Positions 32,177 through 40,693 of a stretch of 64,000 bases of DNA are shown here, piece by piece. The translations under genes were made by a program, and so were the position numbers. The stretch is taken from the NCBI GenBank assembly GCA_965201155.1, contig OZ241752.1, positions 1,736,001-1,800,000 of the forward strand, written 5' to 3'. Below the pieces are notes generated by a model. That model was not told the origin of the DNA. It made no database searches and saw only the letters and a program-made list of their open reading frames with translations. This DNA is from JANQOH01 sp965201155. GTDB lineage: Bacteria > Pseudomonadota > Alphaproteobacteria > UBA7887. The first letter of the stretch is position 1, and each line of letters starts with the position of its first letter.

Positions 32177-33388
32177 TCAGACACGCGGGTGGAAGCGTTC
32201 TTCGTGCCCCGGGACCGGGCGGGGCGGCGGCAGGCGGGCGGCGATGCTGGCTGCGACGCGCGCTCCCGACCGCCGCTCCGCACCGCGTTCCAAATGGGCG
32301 TAGCGGGCGGTTGTCTGCATCTGAGTGTGACCGAGGAGCGCTCCGATCATCGGCAGGCTTTCGCCAAGCGCCAGCGCCCTTGAGGCCCAGGAATGGCGGA
32401 GGTCATGCAGGCGTACGTCCCGGAGGCCGGCGCGCTCCCGCAAGCGCCGCCAGCAACTGTTGAGGTCGCGGAGGTGTTCGCCCGGGCATTTGCCGGTGAT
32501 GACCCAGGGATTTCCCGCCTGGCGGCGCAGGGCCCGGAGCACGCCGGCGACGGTGGGGGTGAGGGGTATCATGCGTGTGCCGGTCTTGGTGTCACGCAAG
32601 CGGATTTCGCCGGCGGACCAGTCCACATCGTCCCAGCGCAGGGTGAGGATTTCGTTGCGGCGGCATCCGGTAAGCATGAGGAGATGGAGGGCCGCGACGG
32701 CGGACTCCCAGACCGTGCCGTGTTGCCGCGCTGCGGTCAGCACCCGCCCGAGGCGTCGGAATTCGCTTGCCGAGAGAAACCGTTCGCGCCGGGCGGTGCG
32801 GAATTTGCGAACCAGACGGCACGGATTTTCACCGGGAGGGCGAAAGCCCCATGCCTCTGCGCGTGTGAACATGCCGGTGAGCACCACCAACACCGAATTT
32901 GCGGTTGCGGGCGTGTCGCGCAACGCGCGGTGCAAAGCTTCAATATCGGGGCGGTCGATAGTGCGAACCGCCAGTGCGCCAAGAACAGGCAGGATGTGCG
33001 CATTGAGCAGCCTGCGATAGAGGGCGGCGCTGGCCGGTTTGCAATGAACAGCGACATGCCCGCGCATATAGCGAACGGCGAGTTCAGCAATGGTGAGGGA
33101 GGGCGGCGGCGGTACAGCGGGCGGATTTTCTCCGGCCTTGATGCGGCGGATAGCAGCCGCCGCCCGTTCACGCGCGCATTGCAGCGGCAGATCGCCATGG
33201 CGGCACAGGGTCAGGCGTTTCGAGCCGAGCGGTCCGCGGCTCTGAACGATGTAGGCCTTTACCCCTGACGGATAGACACGCACGCCGAAACCCGGAAGAC
33301 GGCTGTCCCAGAAAACGGTATCCCTGCCGTCTGCGGGCAGTGCCTCGACAGTGCGCATGGAGAGGGGTCGTGATCGTCGCTTGGGCAT
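32177..33388 (-). CDS. Tyrosine recombinase/integrase, first of tandem pair
   Basis: Paralogue of the downstream recombinase, 403 residues from the ATG at 33388 (MPKRRSRPLSMRTVEA). It has the same domain order: arm-binding (LPGFGVRVYPSGVKAYIVQ), core-binding (LAVRYMRGHVAVHCKPASA), catalytic with LLMLTGCRRNEILTLRW identical to the second copy, HDLRHSWASRALAL and LLGHTQMQTTARYAHL. The full R-K-HxxR-H-Y set is intact. Its stop abuts the GTG start of the second gene, so both are made together. No other mobile-element gene (excisionase, transposase, tRNA target) is visible beside them. Confidence 0.92.
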   Translation of the reverse strand: MPKRRSRPLSMRTVEALPADGRDTVFWDSRLPGFGVRVYPSGVKAYIVQSRGPLGSKRLTLCRHGDLPLQCARERAAAAIRRIKAGENPPAVPPPPSLTIAELAVRYMRGHVAVHCKPASAALYRRLLNAHILPVLGALAVRTIDRPDIEALHRALRDTPATANSVLVVLTGMFTRAEAWGFRPPGENPCRLVRKFRTARRERFLSASEFRRLGRVLTAARQHGTVWESAVAALHLLMLTGCRRNEILTLRWDDVDWSAGEIRLRDTKTGTRMIPLTPTVAGVLRALRRQAGNPWVITGKCPGEHLRDLNSCWRRLRERAGLRDVRLHDLRHSWASRALALGESLPMIGALLGHTQMQTTARYAHLERGAERRSGARVAASIAARLPPPRPVPGHEERFHPRV

Positions 33389-33529
33389 ATTCGCGTATGG
33401 CGGTTCGGCTTGGTGGCTTGCCACAGCACGGCGCCAGGGGGGCGGCGACAGGGCGATCTGTGCCGTGCAGACTAACCGACGACAAGCGCGCGGCAATCAC
33501 GGCGGATACGGACCCGGCATGAATGGGGA

Positions 33530-33554
33530 ATAATGCGTGAAACACACGAATTAT
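33530..33554. repeat. 25-bp imperfect palindrome upstream of the recombinases
   Basis: ATAAT-g-CGTG-aaaca-CACG-a-ATTAT forms a near-perfect inverted repeat 140 bp upstream of the first recombinase and 124 bp before cobS. It might be a recombinase core site, an operator for the divergent genes, or a hairpin. The 289-bp gap (33389-33677) otherwise shows nothing I recognise; a cobalamin riboswitch was sought and not found. Confidence 0.45.
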
Positions 33555-33677
33555 GGGGTCTGGAGACGAGCCGCGAGAGGGCACAGGAGGGGCGAATCGC
33601 ATCGCCCGTCCAGTACGGCACGAGGCAAGCTCGGACGACTGCGCGGCATAGGGGAAAGTTCAAGCGGGTAGCGAAGG

Positions 33678-34421
33678 ATGTGGGTGGCATTGCGCACTGA
33701 CCTTGCGGTAGCGACGGCATTTCTTACGCGGCTGCCGGCGACTGCCTGCGGCGATATGGCGCGGTTGGCGTCCGCAGCACGTTTCTTTCCGCTGGTCGGG
33801 GCCGGATTGGGGCTGGCGAGCGGCGGGGCGGCAGCGTTGACGCTGGCGCTCGGGTTTGAGGTCTGGCTCGCGGCAGTTCTTGCGGTGGCCGTGCAAGTCG
33901 TGCTCACCGGCGCGCTGCATGAGGACGGGCTGGCCGACACCGCCGACGGGCTCGGCGGGGGGCGGGATCGCGCGGCGCGGCTGGCGATCATGCGTGATAG
34001 CGCAGTGGGGAGTTACGCCGTTGTAACGCTGGTTCTGATCATGACGGCGCGGATCGGAGCGGTGGCATCGCTGGACGGGCCGGAAGAGACTGTCCTGGCG
34101 CTGGCAGCGGGGGGCGCGGTGTCTCGCGCGGCGATGGTAGCGGTCATGTATGGGCTTCCGCCGGTGCGCGGCGACGGGCTTGCGCGCGCTGCCGGGAAGC
34201 CCTCGCGCGCGGCGCTGGTCCAGTCGGCGGTGATTGCGCTGTTATGTGCGGCACCGCTGGGAGCGGCCGGCGCGGCATTGATTGCCGGCGCAGCGCTGGG
34301 CGCGGGAGTGGTGGCGCGGCTGGCACAGCGCCGGCTGGGCGGTGCGACGGGCGACATTTTCGGTGCGGCTCAGGTCACCGCCGAAACCGCAGGATTATGC
34401 GCGCTGTCGGCCGTCATGTGA
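33678..34421 (+). CDS. cobS: CobS, adenosylcobinamide-GDP ribazoletransferase
   Basis: Integral membrane enzyme that joins adenosylcobinamide-GDP to alpha-ribazole, the lower-loop assembly step of cobalamin. The 247-residue protein begins MWVALRTDLAVATAFLTRLP and carries the diagnostic VVLTGALHEDGLADTADGLGGG (metal-binding acidic motif) and RLAIMRDSAVGSYAV, with several hydrophobic helices. The last 27 bp overlap the end of cobC on the other strand. It supports the B12-dependent NrdJ encoded at 16-19 kb. Confidence 0.94.
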   Translation: MWVALRTDLAVATAFLTRLPATACGDMARLASAARFFPLVGAGLGLASGGAAALTLALGFEVWLAAVLAVAVQVVLTGALHEDGLADTADGLGGGRDRAARLAIMRDSAVGSYAVVTLVLIMTARIGAVASLDGPEETVLALAAGGAVSRAAMVAVMYGLPPVRGDGLARAAGKPSRAALVQSAVIALLCAAPLGAAGAALIAGAALGAGVVARLAQRRLGGATGDIFGAAQVTAETAGLCALSAVM

Positions 34422-35375
34422 GGCGAGGGCGGCGAGGCGCGGCTCCTCTTCGCCGGGGAGGCCGAACCGCAGCCATTCGGGTTGATCGCCGAAGCAGCGC
34501 GCATAGATGCCATTGGCGCCGAGATGTTCGAACAAGCCGGGCGGCGCATGCACCAGACGGAACAGCGCCGTGCCGCCGAGAGGCCGGCAATGAAGTCGGG
34601 CAAGAATATGGTCGAGACCAGCGGCGGCAGCGGCAAGGCGGCGGCGCGCTGCCGTCTGCCAGGCCCTGTCAGTCAGCGCCCTCGTAGCGATGGCGATGGC
34701 GGGTCCGCTGACGGGCCATGGTCCGAGCGCGCGGCGGATACTTGCAGCGATTTCCGGTGCGGCGAGGGCGAATCCGAGGCGCAGGCCGGGAAGGCCGAAA
34801 AATTTCCCGAACGAGCGCAGCGCGATGACGCCGGCCGGGAGGGGGCGCAGGGATGTTTGCGGAGCGGTATCGGAGAAGGATTCATCAACTACCAGCCAAC
34901 CGCCGGAGGGAATCCAGCTTCGCAGACGGTCGGGCGGGATTACCCGTCCGTCGGGATTGTTGGGATTTGTGACGACAATGACATCGGCGCTGCCCAGCGG
35001 GGGCGGGCCTGCAAGGGTGGAGACGGTGTGGCCCGCGTCGCTCCAGGCGGCGGCGTGGCCGCCATAGGTGGGGCCGATGACGGTGACGCGCGCGGGCGAA
35101 CGTAGGCGCGCCAGAAGCTGAATCAGCGCCTGCGCGCCCGGTGCGGCGGCGACGCATTCGGCATCACCGCCGTCATAGGCCGCGGCCGCCGCGGCGTGCA
35201 GGCGGGTGAGATCAGCGGCGGCGGGCAGACGGTGCAATGCGTGGCCCGGGAACGGATCAGTCGGGTAGGGCCATGGGTTGATGCCGGTGGACAGGTCAAG
35301 CCAGCGTCCGCTGAATGCGGGGAAACGCGCCCGTGCCCAGGCGAGGTCGCCACCATGTTCGGGAGCGTGGTTCAC
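34395..35375 (-). CDS. cobC: CobC, threonine-phosphate decarboxylase (aminopropanol linker synthesis)
   Basis: PLP-dependent aminotransferase-fold enzyme that makes aminopropanol phosphate for cobalamin. The product is 326 residues from a GTG at 35375, where the family start NHAPEHGGDLAWARARFP appears; the GTG overlaps the TRAP permease stop (GTGA). Motifs: WLDLSTGINPWPYP, VVTNPNNPDGRV, VVDESFSD, and the PLP lysine in RSFGKFFGLPGLRLGFA. It is compact relative to some homologues but looks complete. Transcription may be shared with the TRAP genes, an unexpected pairing. Confidence 0.92.
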   Translation of the reverse strand: MNHAPEHGGDLAWARARFPAFSGRWLDLSTGINPWPYPTDPFPGHALHRLPAAADLTRLHAAAAAAYDGGDAECVAAAPGAQALIQLLARLRSPARVTVIGPTYGGHAAAWSDAGHTVSTLAGPPPLGSADVIVVTNPNNPDGRVIPPDRLRSWIPSGGWLVVDESFSDTAPQTSLRPLPAGVIALRSFGKFFGLPGLRLGFALAAPEIAASIRRALGPWPVSGPAIAIATRALTDRAWQTAARRRLAAAAAGLDHILARLHCRPLGGTALFRLVHAPPGLFEHLGANGIYARCFGDQPEWLRFGLPGEEEPRLAALASHDGRQRA

Positions 35376-36709
35376 TCCGCCAGGCTTGGCAGCCACAGAG
35401 CGATTTCCGGTACGGCGATCAGCAGCGCCACCACCAGCATGGCACAGGCTATGTAGGGAATGGCGGCGGCATAGATTTCCCGCATGGCAGTGCCCGGCGG
35501 CGCAACGCCCTTCATGACGAATAGCAGCAAGCCGAAAGGCGGGGTGGTGAAGCCGATTTCCAGCGCCAGGAGAACGACGGCGGCGAACCAGATGAGATCG
35601 AATCCCTGAGCGGCGGCCAAGGGGAAGAACACCGGTACGGTGAGCAGCATCATCGACAGTTGGTCCATAAACATGCCGAGGACGAGCAGGATCCCGAACA
35701 TGACAAGCAACAGGGTGAGCGGTGGCAGTTCGAAGCCGGTGGCCCAGTCGATGAGGCCGCCGCTGGCGCCGGAGAAGGCGAGCAATTTGCTGAAGGTGGC
35801 GGAGCCGAAGATGATGAGCAGTGCCATTGCCGTGACGCGAAGGGCGCCGAACAGGGCGCGATGGAAAGCGCGCCACGTGAAGGTGCGATAGGCGATGGCG
35901 AGGAGGATGACTCCGACGCATCCGAAGGCAGCCGATTCAGAGGGAGTGGCCCAGCCCTGGACGATCAAGACAATGACGCCGGCAACGACGGTCATCATGG
36001 GGGCGATGTCGGTGAGCAGGGAGCGCAGGCGGGCGCGCCAGGGCAAGGGCGACATGTTGTAGCGCGGCGCCGCGGCAGGATCGAGGCGGCATTGAATGAA
36101 GATCATCAGTGCATAGAGGGCGGCGAGCACGAGGCCTGGGCCGATACCGGCAAGCAGCAATGCGCCAACATCAAGCTGCGCCAGCGTGGCGAGCAGCACT
36201 GCAAGCGCCGACGGCGGAATGAGCATTGCAAGGCCGCCTGTGCCGAGGATGGGGCCTATGGCCATGTGTTTCTTGTATCCGCGCCGGGTCATTTCCGGCA
36301 CCATGAGCGATCCCATCAAGGCGGTGTTGCCCATGGACGAACCAGAGAGGGCGGCAAAGGCGGTGCCGCCTGCGACAGTTACGTAGGAGAGGCGGCCGGG
36401 AATGCGGCCCATCAACCGTTCGACAGCGCCGAACATGCGTTCGGCTAGGCGGGTATGGAAGAACAGCTCTCCCATCAGCAGGAACATGGGTACGGGCGCG
36501 AGGTTGAACGTAGCCACTGCTGGCACGGCATTATTGGCGAGTTGGCCAATGCCGCGGGAGGCCTGCCGCAGGAGGTCGCCGCTGCCGCCCATGAAGATGA
36601 CTGCGCCGATCATGTTCGCGGCGAGGAAGGCGAGCGCCACGGGTATGCCGAGAAACATGAAGAACAAGACCAGCCCGAGAAGCAAGGCAAGGGCGCTCTG
36701 CCATTCCAT
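35372..36709 (-). CDS. dctM: TRAP transporter large permease (DctM)
   Basis: A 445-residue membrane protein with about 12 hydrophobic helices, typical DctM size. Landmarks: FLGIPVALAFLAANMIG at the start, FAALSGSSMGNTALMGSLMVPEM, ILGTGGLAMLIPPSALAV, ATPSESAAFGCVGVILLA and TPPFGLLLFVMKGVAPPG. It couples Na+ or H+ flow to uptake of an organic acid delivered by DctP. It lies 12 bp behind the small permease gene. Confidence 0.95.
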   Translation of the reverse strand: MEWQSALALLLGLVLFFMFLGIPVALAFLAANMIGAVIFMGGSGDLLRQASRGIGQLANNAVPAVATFNLAPVPMFLLMGELFFHTRLAERMFGAVERLMGRIPGRLSYVTVAGGTAFAALSGSSMGNTALMGSLMVPEMTRRGYKKHMAIGPILGTGGLAMLIPPSALAVLLATLAQLDVGALLLAGIGPGLVLAALYALMIFIQCRLDPAAAPRYNMSPLPWRARLRSLLTDIAPMMTVVAGVIVLIVQGWATPSESAAFGCVGVILLAIAYRTFTWRAFHRALFGALRVTAMALLIIFGSATFSKLLAFSGASGGLIDWATGFELPPLTLLLVMFGILLVLGMFMDQLSMMLLTVPVFFPLAAAQGFDLIWFAAVVLLALEIGFTTPPFGLLLFVMKGVAPPGTAMREIYAAAIPYIACAMLVVALLIAVPEIALWLPSLAE

Positions 36710-36721
36710 GGCGGGTTTCCG

Positions 36722-37228
36722 CTAGTGCCGGGCGCTGTCGGCGCTGCCGGTGTGCATAACCGCGGGACCGGTTGCGAAGCGCGCAAATTGTGCCGCCATC
36801 AACCCGAAGCACAGCGGCATGGCACCCAGCAGCAACCAACGCGGCATGTCGAACGAACGCATGTCCATGTCGCCGCGCTGCCAGGCATGGAGTGTCGCGT
36901 CAGCCGTGAACCATGCGAGGAGGAGACAGACTGCCACACACAAGGCGGCTATGACGCGCGACAGGGGCGTGCGCCATCCCTGCGGCGCGGCTGCGGTGAG
37001 CAGCTCGATGAAGACATGACCTCGTTCCCCGGCCAACCATGGTGAGGCGAGAAGGGTGATGTAGAGGAGGGCGAATTCGCTGAGGGTGAAAATGTGGGAG
37101 GGCGCGGAGAATCCGAGGGATCGGGCGGAGGCCTGAAAGACAATGCCGCACATGATGGCGACGAGGCCGGCAGCGGCGAGCGCCGCAAGCCCGAGGCACA
37201 ACCGGTCGAGCCAGCGCTGCCAGAGCAT
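36722..37228 (-). CDS. dctQ: TRAP transporter small permease (DctQ)
   Basis: A 168-residue protein with four hydrophobic helices. ATG at 37228 (MLWQRWLDRLCLG) is preferred to a longer reading into the binding-protein gene. LSEFALLYITLLASPWLAGERGH shows the conserved DctQ middle segment, and RWLLLGAMPLCFGLMAAQF the last helix. It works with the large permease encoded 12 bp downstream. Confidence 0.9.
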   Translation of the reverse strand: MLWQRWLDRLCLGLAALAAAGLVAIMCGIVFQASARSLGFSAPSHIFTLSEFALLYITLLASPWLAGERGHVFIELLTAAAPQGWRTPLSRVIAALCVAVCLLLAWFTADATLHAWQRGDMDMRSFDMPRWLLLGAMPLCFGLMAAQFARFATGPAVMHTGSADSARH

Positions 37229-37251
37229 GGGGTCGGGATGCAGCGCGCAGC

Positions 37252-38268
37252 TTATTCGGGGGCGAACAGGGCGCGCAAGCGGGGAATGACCTCCGCCCCG
37301 CCACGGGACTCGAGGCGCCTTGTCATGCGTGCCCATGCGGCGTCGGCGGCGAGCCGCAGGTAGGTATCGTGCGCGTCGCCCTGGAGGGCAACGATCTCCA
37401 TGCCGCCGCTCAACAGTGCCGCCAGTTCGGCGTCCTGGTCGGCAGCACGGTCATCAAAGGAGGTGCGCTCCCATTCGACGGCGATTTCGGTAAGCAGCGC
37501 CTGCGATTCAGCGGACAGCGTGCGCCATGAGTCGAGATTGATGAGCAAAGACAGATCAGTGCGGTAGAAACGTGGGTCGATGCGGTATTTGAGAAACTTG
37601 TCCCATTTCTGATCGCGCACGCCGATCGACGTGAACGCCGCGGCATCGACCACCCCTTTTTCGAGGGCAGTATAGACTTCGGTGGATTTCATGGCGGCGG
37701 TAGTGGCCCCCAGTGACTCGAAGAAGGCGTGGTAGATCGGATTGTCGCGCAGGATGATGTCGGAGAGGTCCACCATGCCGTCGGTGCGCAGGTGGGGGCG
37801 TTCGGTGGTGTAGATGTGGAATCCGATGCCGCCATCGGGCCAGGCGAGGAGCGTGGCATTGAGGCGCATACGGTGGATTTCGTCCATCAAGGCGAGGCCG
37901 CCATTGGCGCGGATTTCCATGGGCGTGAGGGTGGAGGCCACCATGGCGTCGGTTTCCGGCACGGCGGCGCCGTAGAAACTGGAGGGTATGGAGATCATGT
38001 CCACCACGCCGTCGCGAACGGCAGCGGCTTGTTCGAACATACCGATGGCTTCCGGCCCGCCGCGCACGTCAATAGAGACGACGCCGACGCCGCGCCGATT
38101 AACCTCTTCGACGAAGCCGAGGAAGCTTTTCGTGTAGACGAGAAATTCGGGGAAGGCATGGACGGCCGAGAGACGATCGGCAGCGTGCGCCGGGCTTAGC
38201 GCAGCAGCGGCAAGACAATAGAATGCAGATAACGAAAATATGGAAAGCGCGATACGAATTTGCCTCAT
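37252..38268 (-). CDS. dctP: TRAP transporter substrate-binding protein (DctP family)
   Basis: A periplasmic binding protein of 338 residues. A signal peptide cleaves near PAHAADRLS (residue 30). The DctP fold is marked by VDMISIPSSFYGAAVPETD, YTTERPHLRTDGMVDLSDI, and VYTALEKGVVDAAAFTSIGV, the last forming the hinge typical of TRAP solute receptors. The conserved carboxylate-binding Arg usually lies near residue 150-170; RPHLRTDG is compatible. Ligand unknown, probably an organic acid. First gene of the dctP-dctQ-dctM unit. Confidence 0.9.
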   Translation of the reverse strand: MRQIRIALSIFSLSAFYCLAAAALSPAHAADRLSAVHAFPEFLVYTKSFLGFVEEVNRRGVGVVSIDVRGGPEAIGMFEQAAAVRDGVVDMISIPSSFYGAAVPETDAMVASTLTPMEIRANGGLALMDEIHRMRLNATLLAWPDGGIGFHIYTTERPHLRTDGMVDLSDIILRDNPIYHAFFESLGATTAAMKSTEVYTALEKGVVDAAAFTSIGVRDQKWDKFLKYRIDPRFYRTDLSLLINLDSWRTLSAESQALLTEIAVEWERTSFDDRAADQDAELAALLSGGMEIVALQGDAHDTYLRLAADAAWARMTRRLESRGGAEVIPRLRALFAPE

Positions 38269-38405
38269 GGCGATTTCTCCCTTCCCCCGTATGCCGTGAC
38301 AAGGCCATATAGGCTGCGGCCGCGCGCCGCAAGCGGTGGGGGATGGAGCGCGCGTGTGGGTGCGGCTCCGTTGCGCCTCGGTCTTGCTATTGATGGGAGT
38401 TCAGG

Positions 38406-39254
38406 ATGGATATTTGCGTTGTTACCGGCGCCAGTACGGGGATCGGACGTGCGACGGCACTGTGTTTTGCGCGCAAGGGGTATCGCGTGGTTGCGGCGCT
38501 GCGCAATCCGGCGGCAGCAAAGGCATTGGAACCGGAAGGCGGCGCCATTCGGATTCAGCGCCTGGATGTAACCGATGCGGACTCAATCGGCGAAGCGGTC
38601 GATGAAATCGCTCGCACGGAGGGTCGAATCGATGTCCTGGTGAACAATGCCGGGCTGTCCAACGCATGTCCGGTTGAAACCTATCCTGAGGATGAGCATC
38701 GCAGGCTGTTCGAAACCAATTATTGGGGGCCGGTGCGGTTGACGCAGGCGGTGCTGCCGGGGATGCGGGCGCGGGGACGAGGGGCGATCGTGAATGTGTC
38801 ATCGATTCTGGGACGCGTCGCGGCAATCAATCAGGCGGCGTATTGTGCTTCCAAGTTCGCTATCGAGGCATTCAGCGAGTCGCTGGCGCTGGAAGTTGCG
38901 CCTTTCGGCATTCGCGTGGCGATTATCGAGCCGGGGGTGACGAGCACGGCGATCTTTCGCAACACACCGGTTCATTATGACCGCGAATCGCCGTATCGCC
39001 AGGTCATGCGCAAGAGCGGGCGATTTTATACCTCGACAACGGAGCGGGCGACGCCGCCGGAGGAAATTGCCGCGCTCATGCATGAGGCAGTGACGACGCG
39101 GCGTCCAAAATTGCGCTGGCTGCACGGCGTGGGAGCGGAAATGGCGATGCGACGGCCCGGTATTGTCGATGAGGACTATATCGCCATGTCGGGGCTTGAT
39201 GACGACGCCTACAATCGGCGTTTTGCCGACATGTTCGGCGTTGATATCGGCTGA
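38406..39254 (+). CDS. SDR-family oxidoreductase
   Basis: Classical short-chain dehydrogenase, 282 residues. The NAD(P) motif VVTGASTGIGRATALCFA is at the start, NNAG follows at about 83, the catalytic Ser is in NVSSILG and YCASK is the active-site pair. The C-terminal extension (RFADMFGVDIG) is longer than the minimal fold. Substrate unknown. AGG precedes the ATG. It diverges from the TRAP binding-protein gene. Confidence 0.92.
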   Translation: MDICVVTGASTGIGRATALCFARKGYRVVAALRNPAAAKALEPEGGAIRIQRLDVTDADSIGEAVDEIARTEGRIDVLVNNAGLSNACPVETYPEDEHRRLFETNYWGPVRLTQAVLPGMRARGRGAIVNVSSILGRVAAINQAAYCASKFAIEAFSESLALEVAPFGIRVAIIEPGVTSTAIFRNTPVHYDRESPYRQVMRKSGRFYTSTTERATPPEEIAALMHEAVTTRRPKLRWLHGVGAEMAMRRPGIVDEDYIAMSGLDDDAYNRRFADMFGVDIG

Positions 39255-39278
39255 GGGCACCAATTTGACGGGACGGGT

Positions 39279-39470
39279 TCAGGAGCCGTTGCCGAACACG
39301 CTGTCGGCTTCTCGATGCAGGCGCTGCTTGCGGGCTATTTCGGTGCGGACACGTGCAATTTCCGTTTCGAGATCGCGTATATAGGCTTCCAGCGCCTCAA
39401 TGGACAGGCGGTCCAGCAGGCGCGGAAACGCGTCTTGCGTCGAGGGTGCGCGCTCTTCGTCATCGAACAT
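39279..39470 (-). CDS. DUF1192 family small protein
   Basis: A 63-residue acidic/helical protein, MFDDEERAPSTQDAFPRLLD, followed by IRDLETEIARVRTEIARK, likely a short coiled coil. The start at 39470 is set by family length. DUF1192 genes are conserved in alphaproteobacteria and commonly sit divergently beside a quinone oxidoreductase and near DUF1013, as here. Function unknown. Confidence 0.85.
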   Translation of the reverse strand: MFDDEERAPSTQDAFPRLLDRLSIEALEAYIRDLETEIARVRTEIARKQRLHREADSVFGNGS

Positions 39471-39621
39471 GGCGAGGCCTTCCGGAGAGTGTTCTTCGTT
39501 TCCACCGCATGGGTACGGGGCACTGAGCATGGCGGCGCGATGCGGCGGTTGCAATGCGCCATGGTTGCCGTAAGGTCGACAGAGGTTGCGTGCAGTTGCG
39601 CCCTTGTTGCGGAGGCTTGAC

Positions 39622-40656
39622 GTGGCGCTGGCGAATGTGCTGCCGGAGACGATGACGGCGGTGGAGATCGAGCGGCCCGGCGGGCCCGAAGTGCTGAAGG
39701 CGGTCTCGCGCCCGGTTCCGCGGCCAGGTCATGGCGAAGTTCTGATCGAGGTTGCCGCTGCCGGGGTCAATCGGCCGGATGTGATGCAACGACAGGGGCG
39801 TTATCCGCCACCGCCCGGCGCGTCCGACCTGCCCGGGCTGGAGGTGGCGGGGCGCATCGCGGCATGCGGTGCCGGCGTCGCAGGGCTGAAGACCGGGGAT
39901 GCGGTGTGCGCTCTCACGCCGGGCGGCGGATACGCGGAGTTTTGCCTCACTCCTGTGCCGCAGGTGCTGCCGATTCCGGCCGGTTTGAGCTGGGCAGGCG
40001 CGGCAGCGTTGCCGGAAGTGATGTTCACCGTGTGGCCGAACCTGTTCGAGCGCGGGCGCCTGAGCGCGGGCGAAACAGTTCTGGTGCATGGGGGGTCCAG
40101 CGGGATAGGAACGGCTGCCATACAACTGGCGCGGGCGCTGGGAGCGCGGGTGTTCACTACTGCAGGCAGCGCCGAGAAGTGCTGCGCCTGTGCAGCGTTG
40201 GGCGCGGAGCGCGCCATCAATTACCGGGAGGAAGATTTTGTCGCTGTGGTAAGGGAGGCTACGGACGGGCGCGGTGTGGATGTTGTGCTCGACATGGTGG
40301 CGGGCGCCTATACGCCGCGCAACATTGACGTCCTGGCAGATGAAGGGCGGCTGGTAACGATCGCGGTGATGGGCGGACCGGTCGGTGAAGTTGATTTCCG
40401 GAAGGTTCTGGCGCGGCGGCTGGTGATCACCGGCAGCACGTTGCGTCCGCGCCCGGTCGAGACGAAAGCGGCGTTTGCGGCTGCACTGCGGACACAGGTG
40501 TGGCCGCTGGTGGAGACGGGTCGGGTGACGCCGGTGATCGATCGTACGTTTCCGCTGGCGGAGGCGGCGGCCGCGCACGCGCTGATGGAAAGCAGCGTTC
40601 ATGTTGGCAAGATCGTACTGACGGCGCGCGCTTCCCTTGCGCCGGGGTCGGCGTGA
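39622..40656 (+). CDS. NAD(P)H-quinone oxidoreductase, zinc-free MDR family
   Basis: A 344-residue medium-chain dehydrogenase/reductase of the QOR/PIG3 type. GTG at 39622 is chosen because GGAGG sits 6 bp upstream; ATG further in is weaker. Motifs: VNRPDVMQRQGRYPPPPG, VHGGSSGIGTAAIQLARALG (NADPH site), ALPEVMFTVWPNLF. There are no structural zinc ligands. It probably reduces quinones by two electrons or acts on enones. It is part of the conserved DUF1192/QOR/TrcR neighbourhood. Confidence 0.92.
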   Translation: MALANVLPETMTAVEIERPGGPEVLKAVSRPVPRPGHGEVLIEVAAAGVNRPDVMQRQGRYPPPPGASDLPGLEVAGRIAACGAGVAGLKTGDAVCALTPGGGYAEFCLTPVPQVLPIPAGLSWAGAAALPEVMFTVWPNLFERGRLSAGETVLVHGGSSGIGTAAIQLARALGARVFTTAGSAEKCCACAALGAERAINYREEDFVAVVREATDGRGVDVVLDMVAGAYTPRNIDVLADEGRLVTIAVMGGPVGEVDFRKVLARRLVITGSTLRPRPVETKAAFAAALRTQVWPLVETGRVTPVIDRTFPLAEAAAAHALMESSVHVGKIVLTARASLAPGSA

Positions 40657-40693
40657 CCTTATCTGCCCCCTGCCTGACTTGAGGATTTGATGA

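Noticed and set aside
30953..32383. Plus-strand ORF of 476 codons
   Set aside because: Antisense to the two recombinases, whose catalytic motifs are intact; the ORF has no recognisable domain.
33389..33677. Cobalamin riboswitch before cobS
   Set aside because: Some GGGAAT/GTGAAA-like bits occur, but there is no proper B12 box or multi-helix layout; the bases form a simple palindrome instead.
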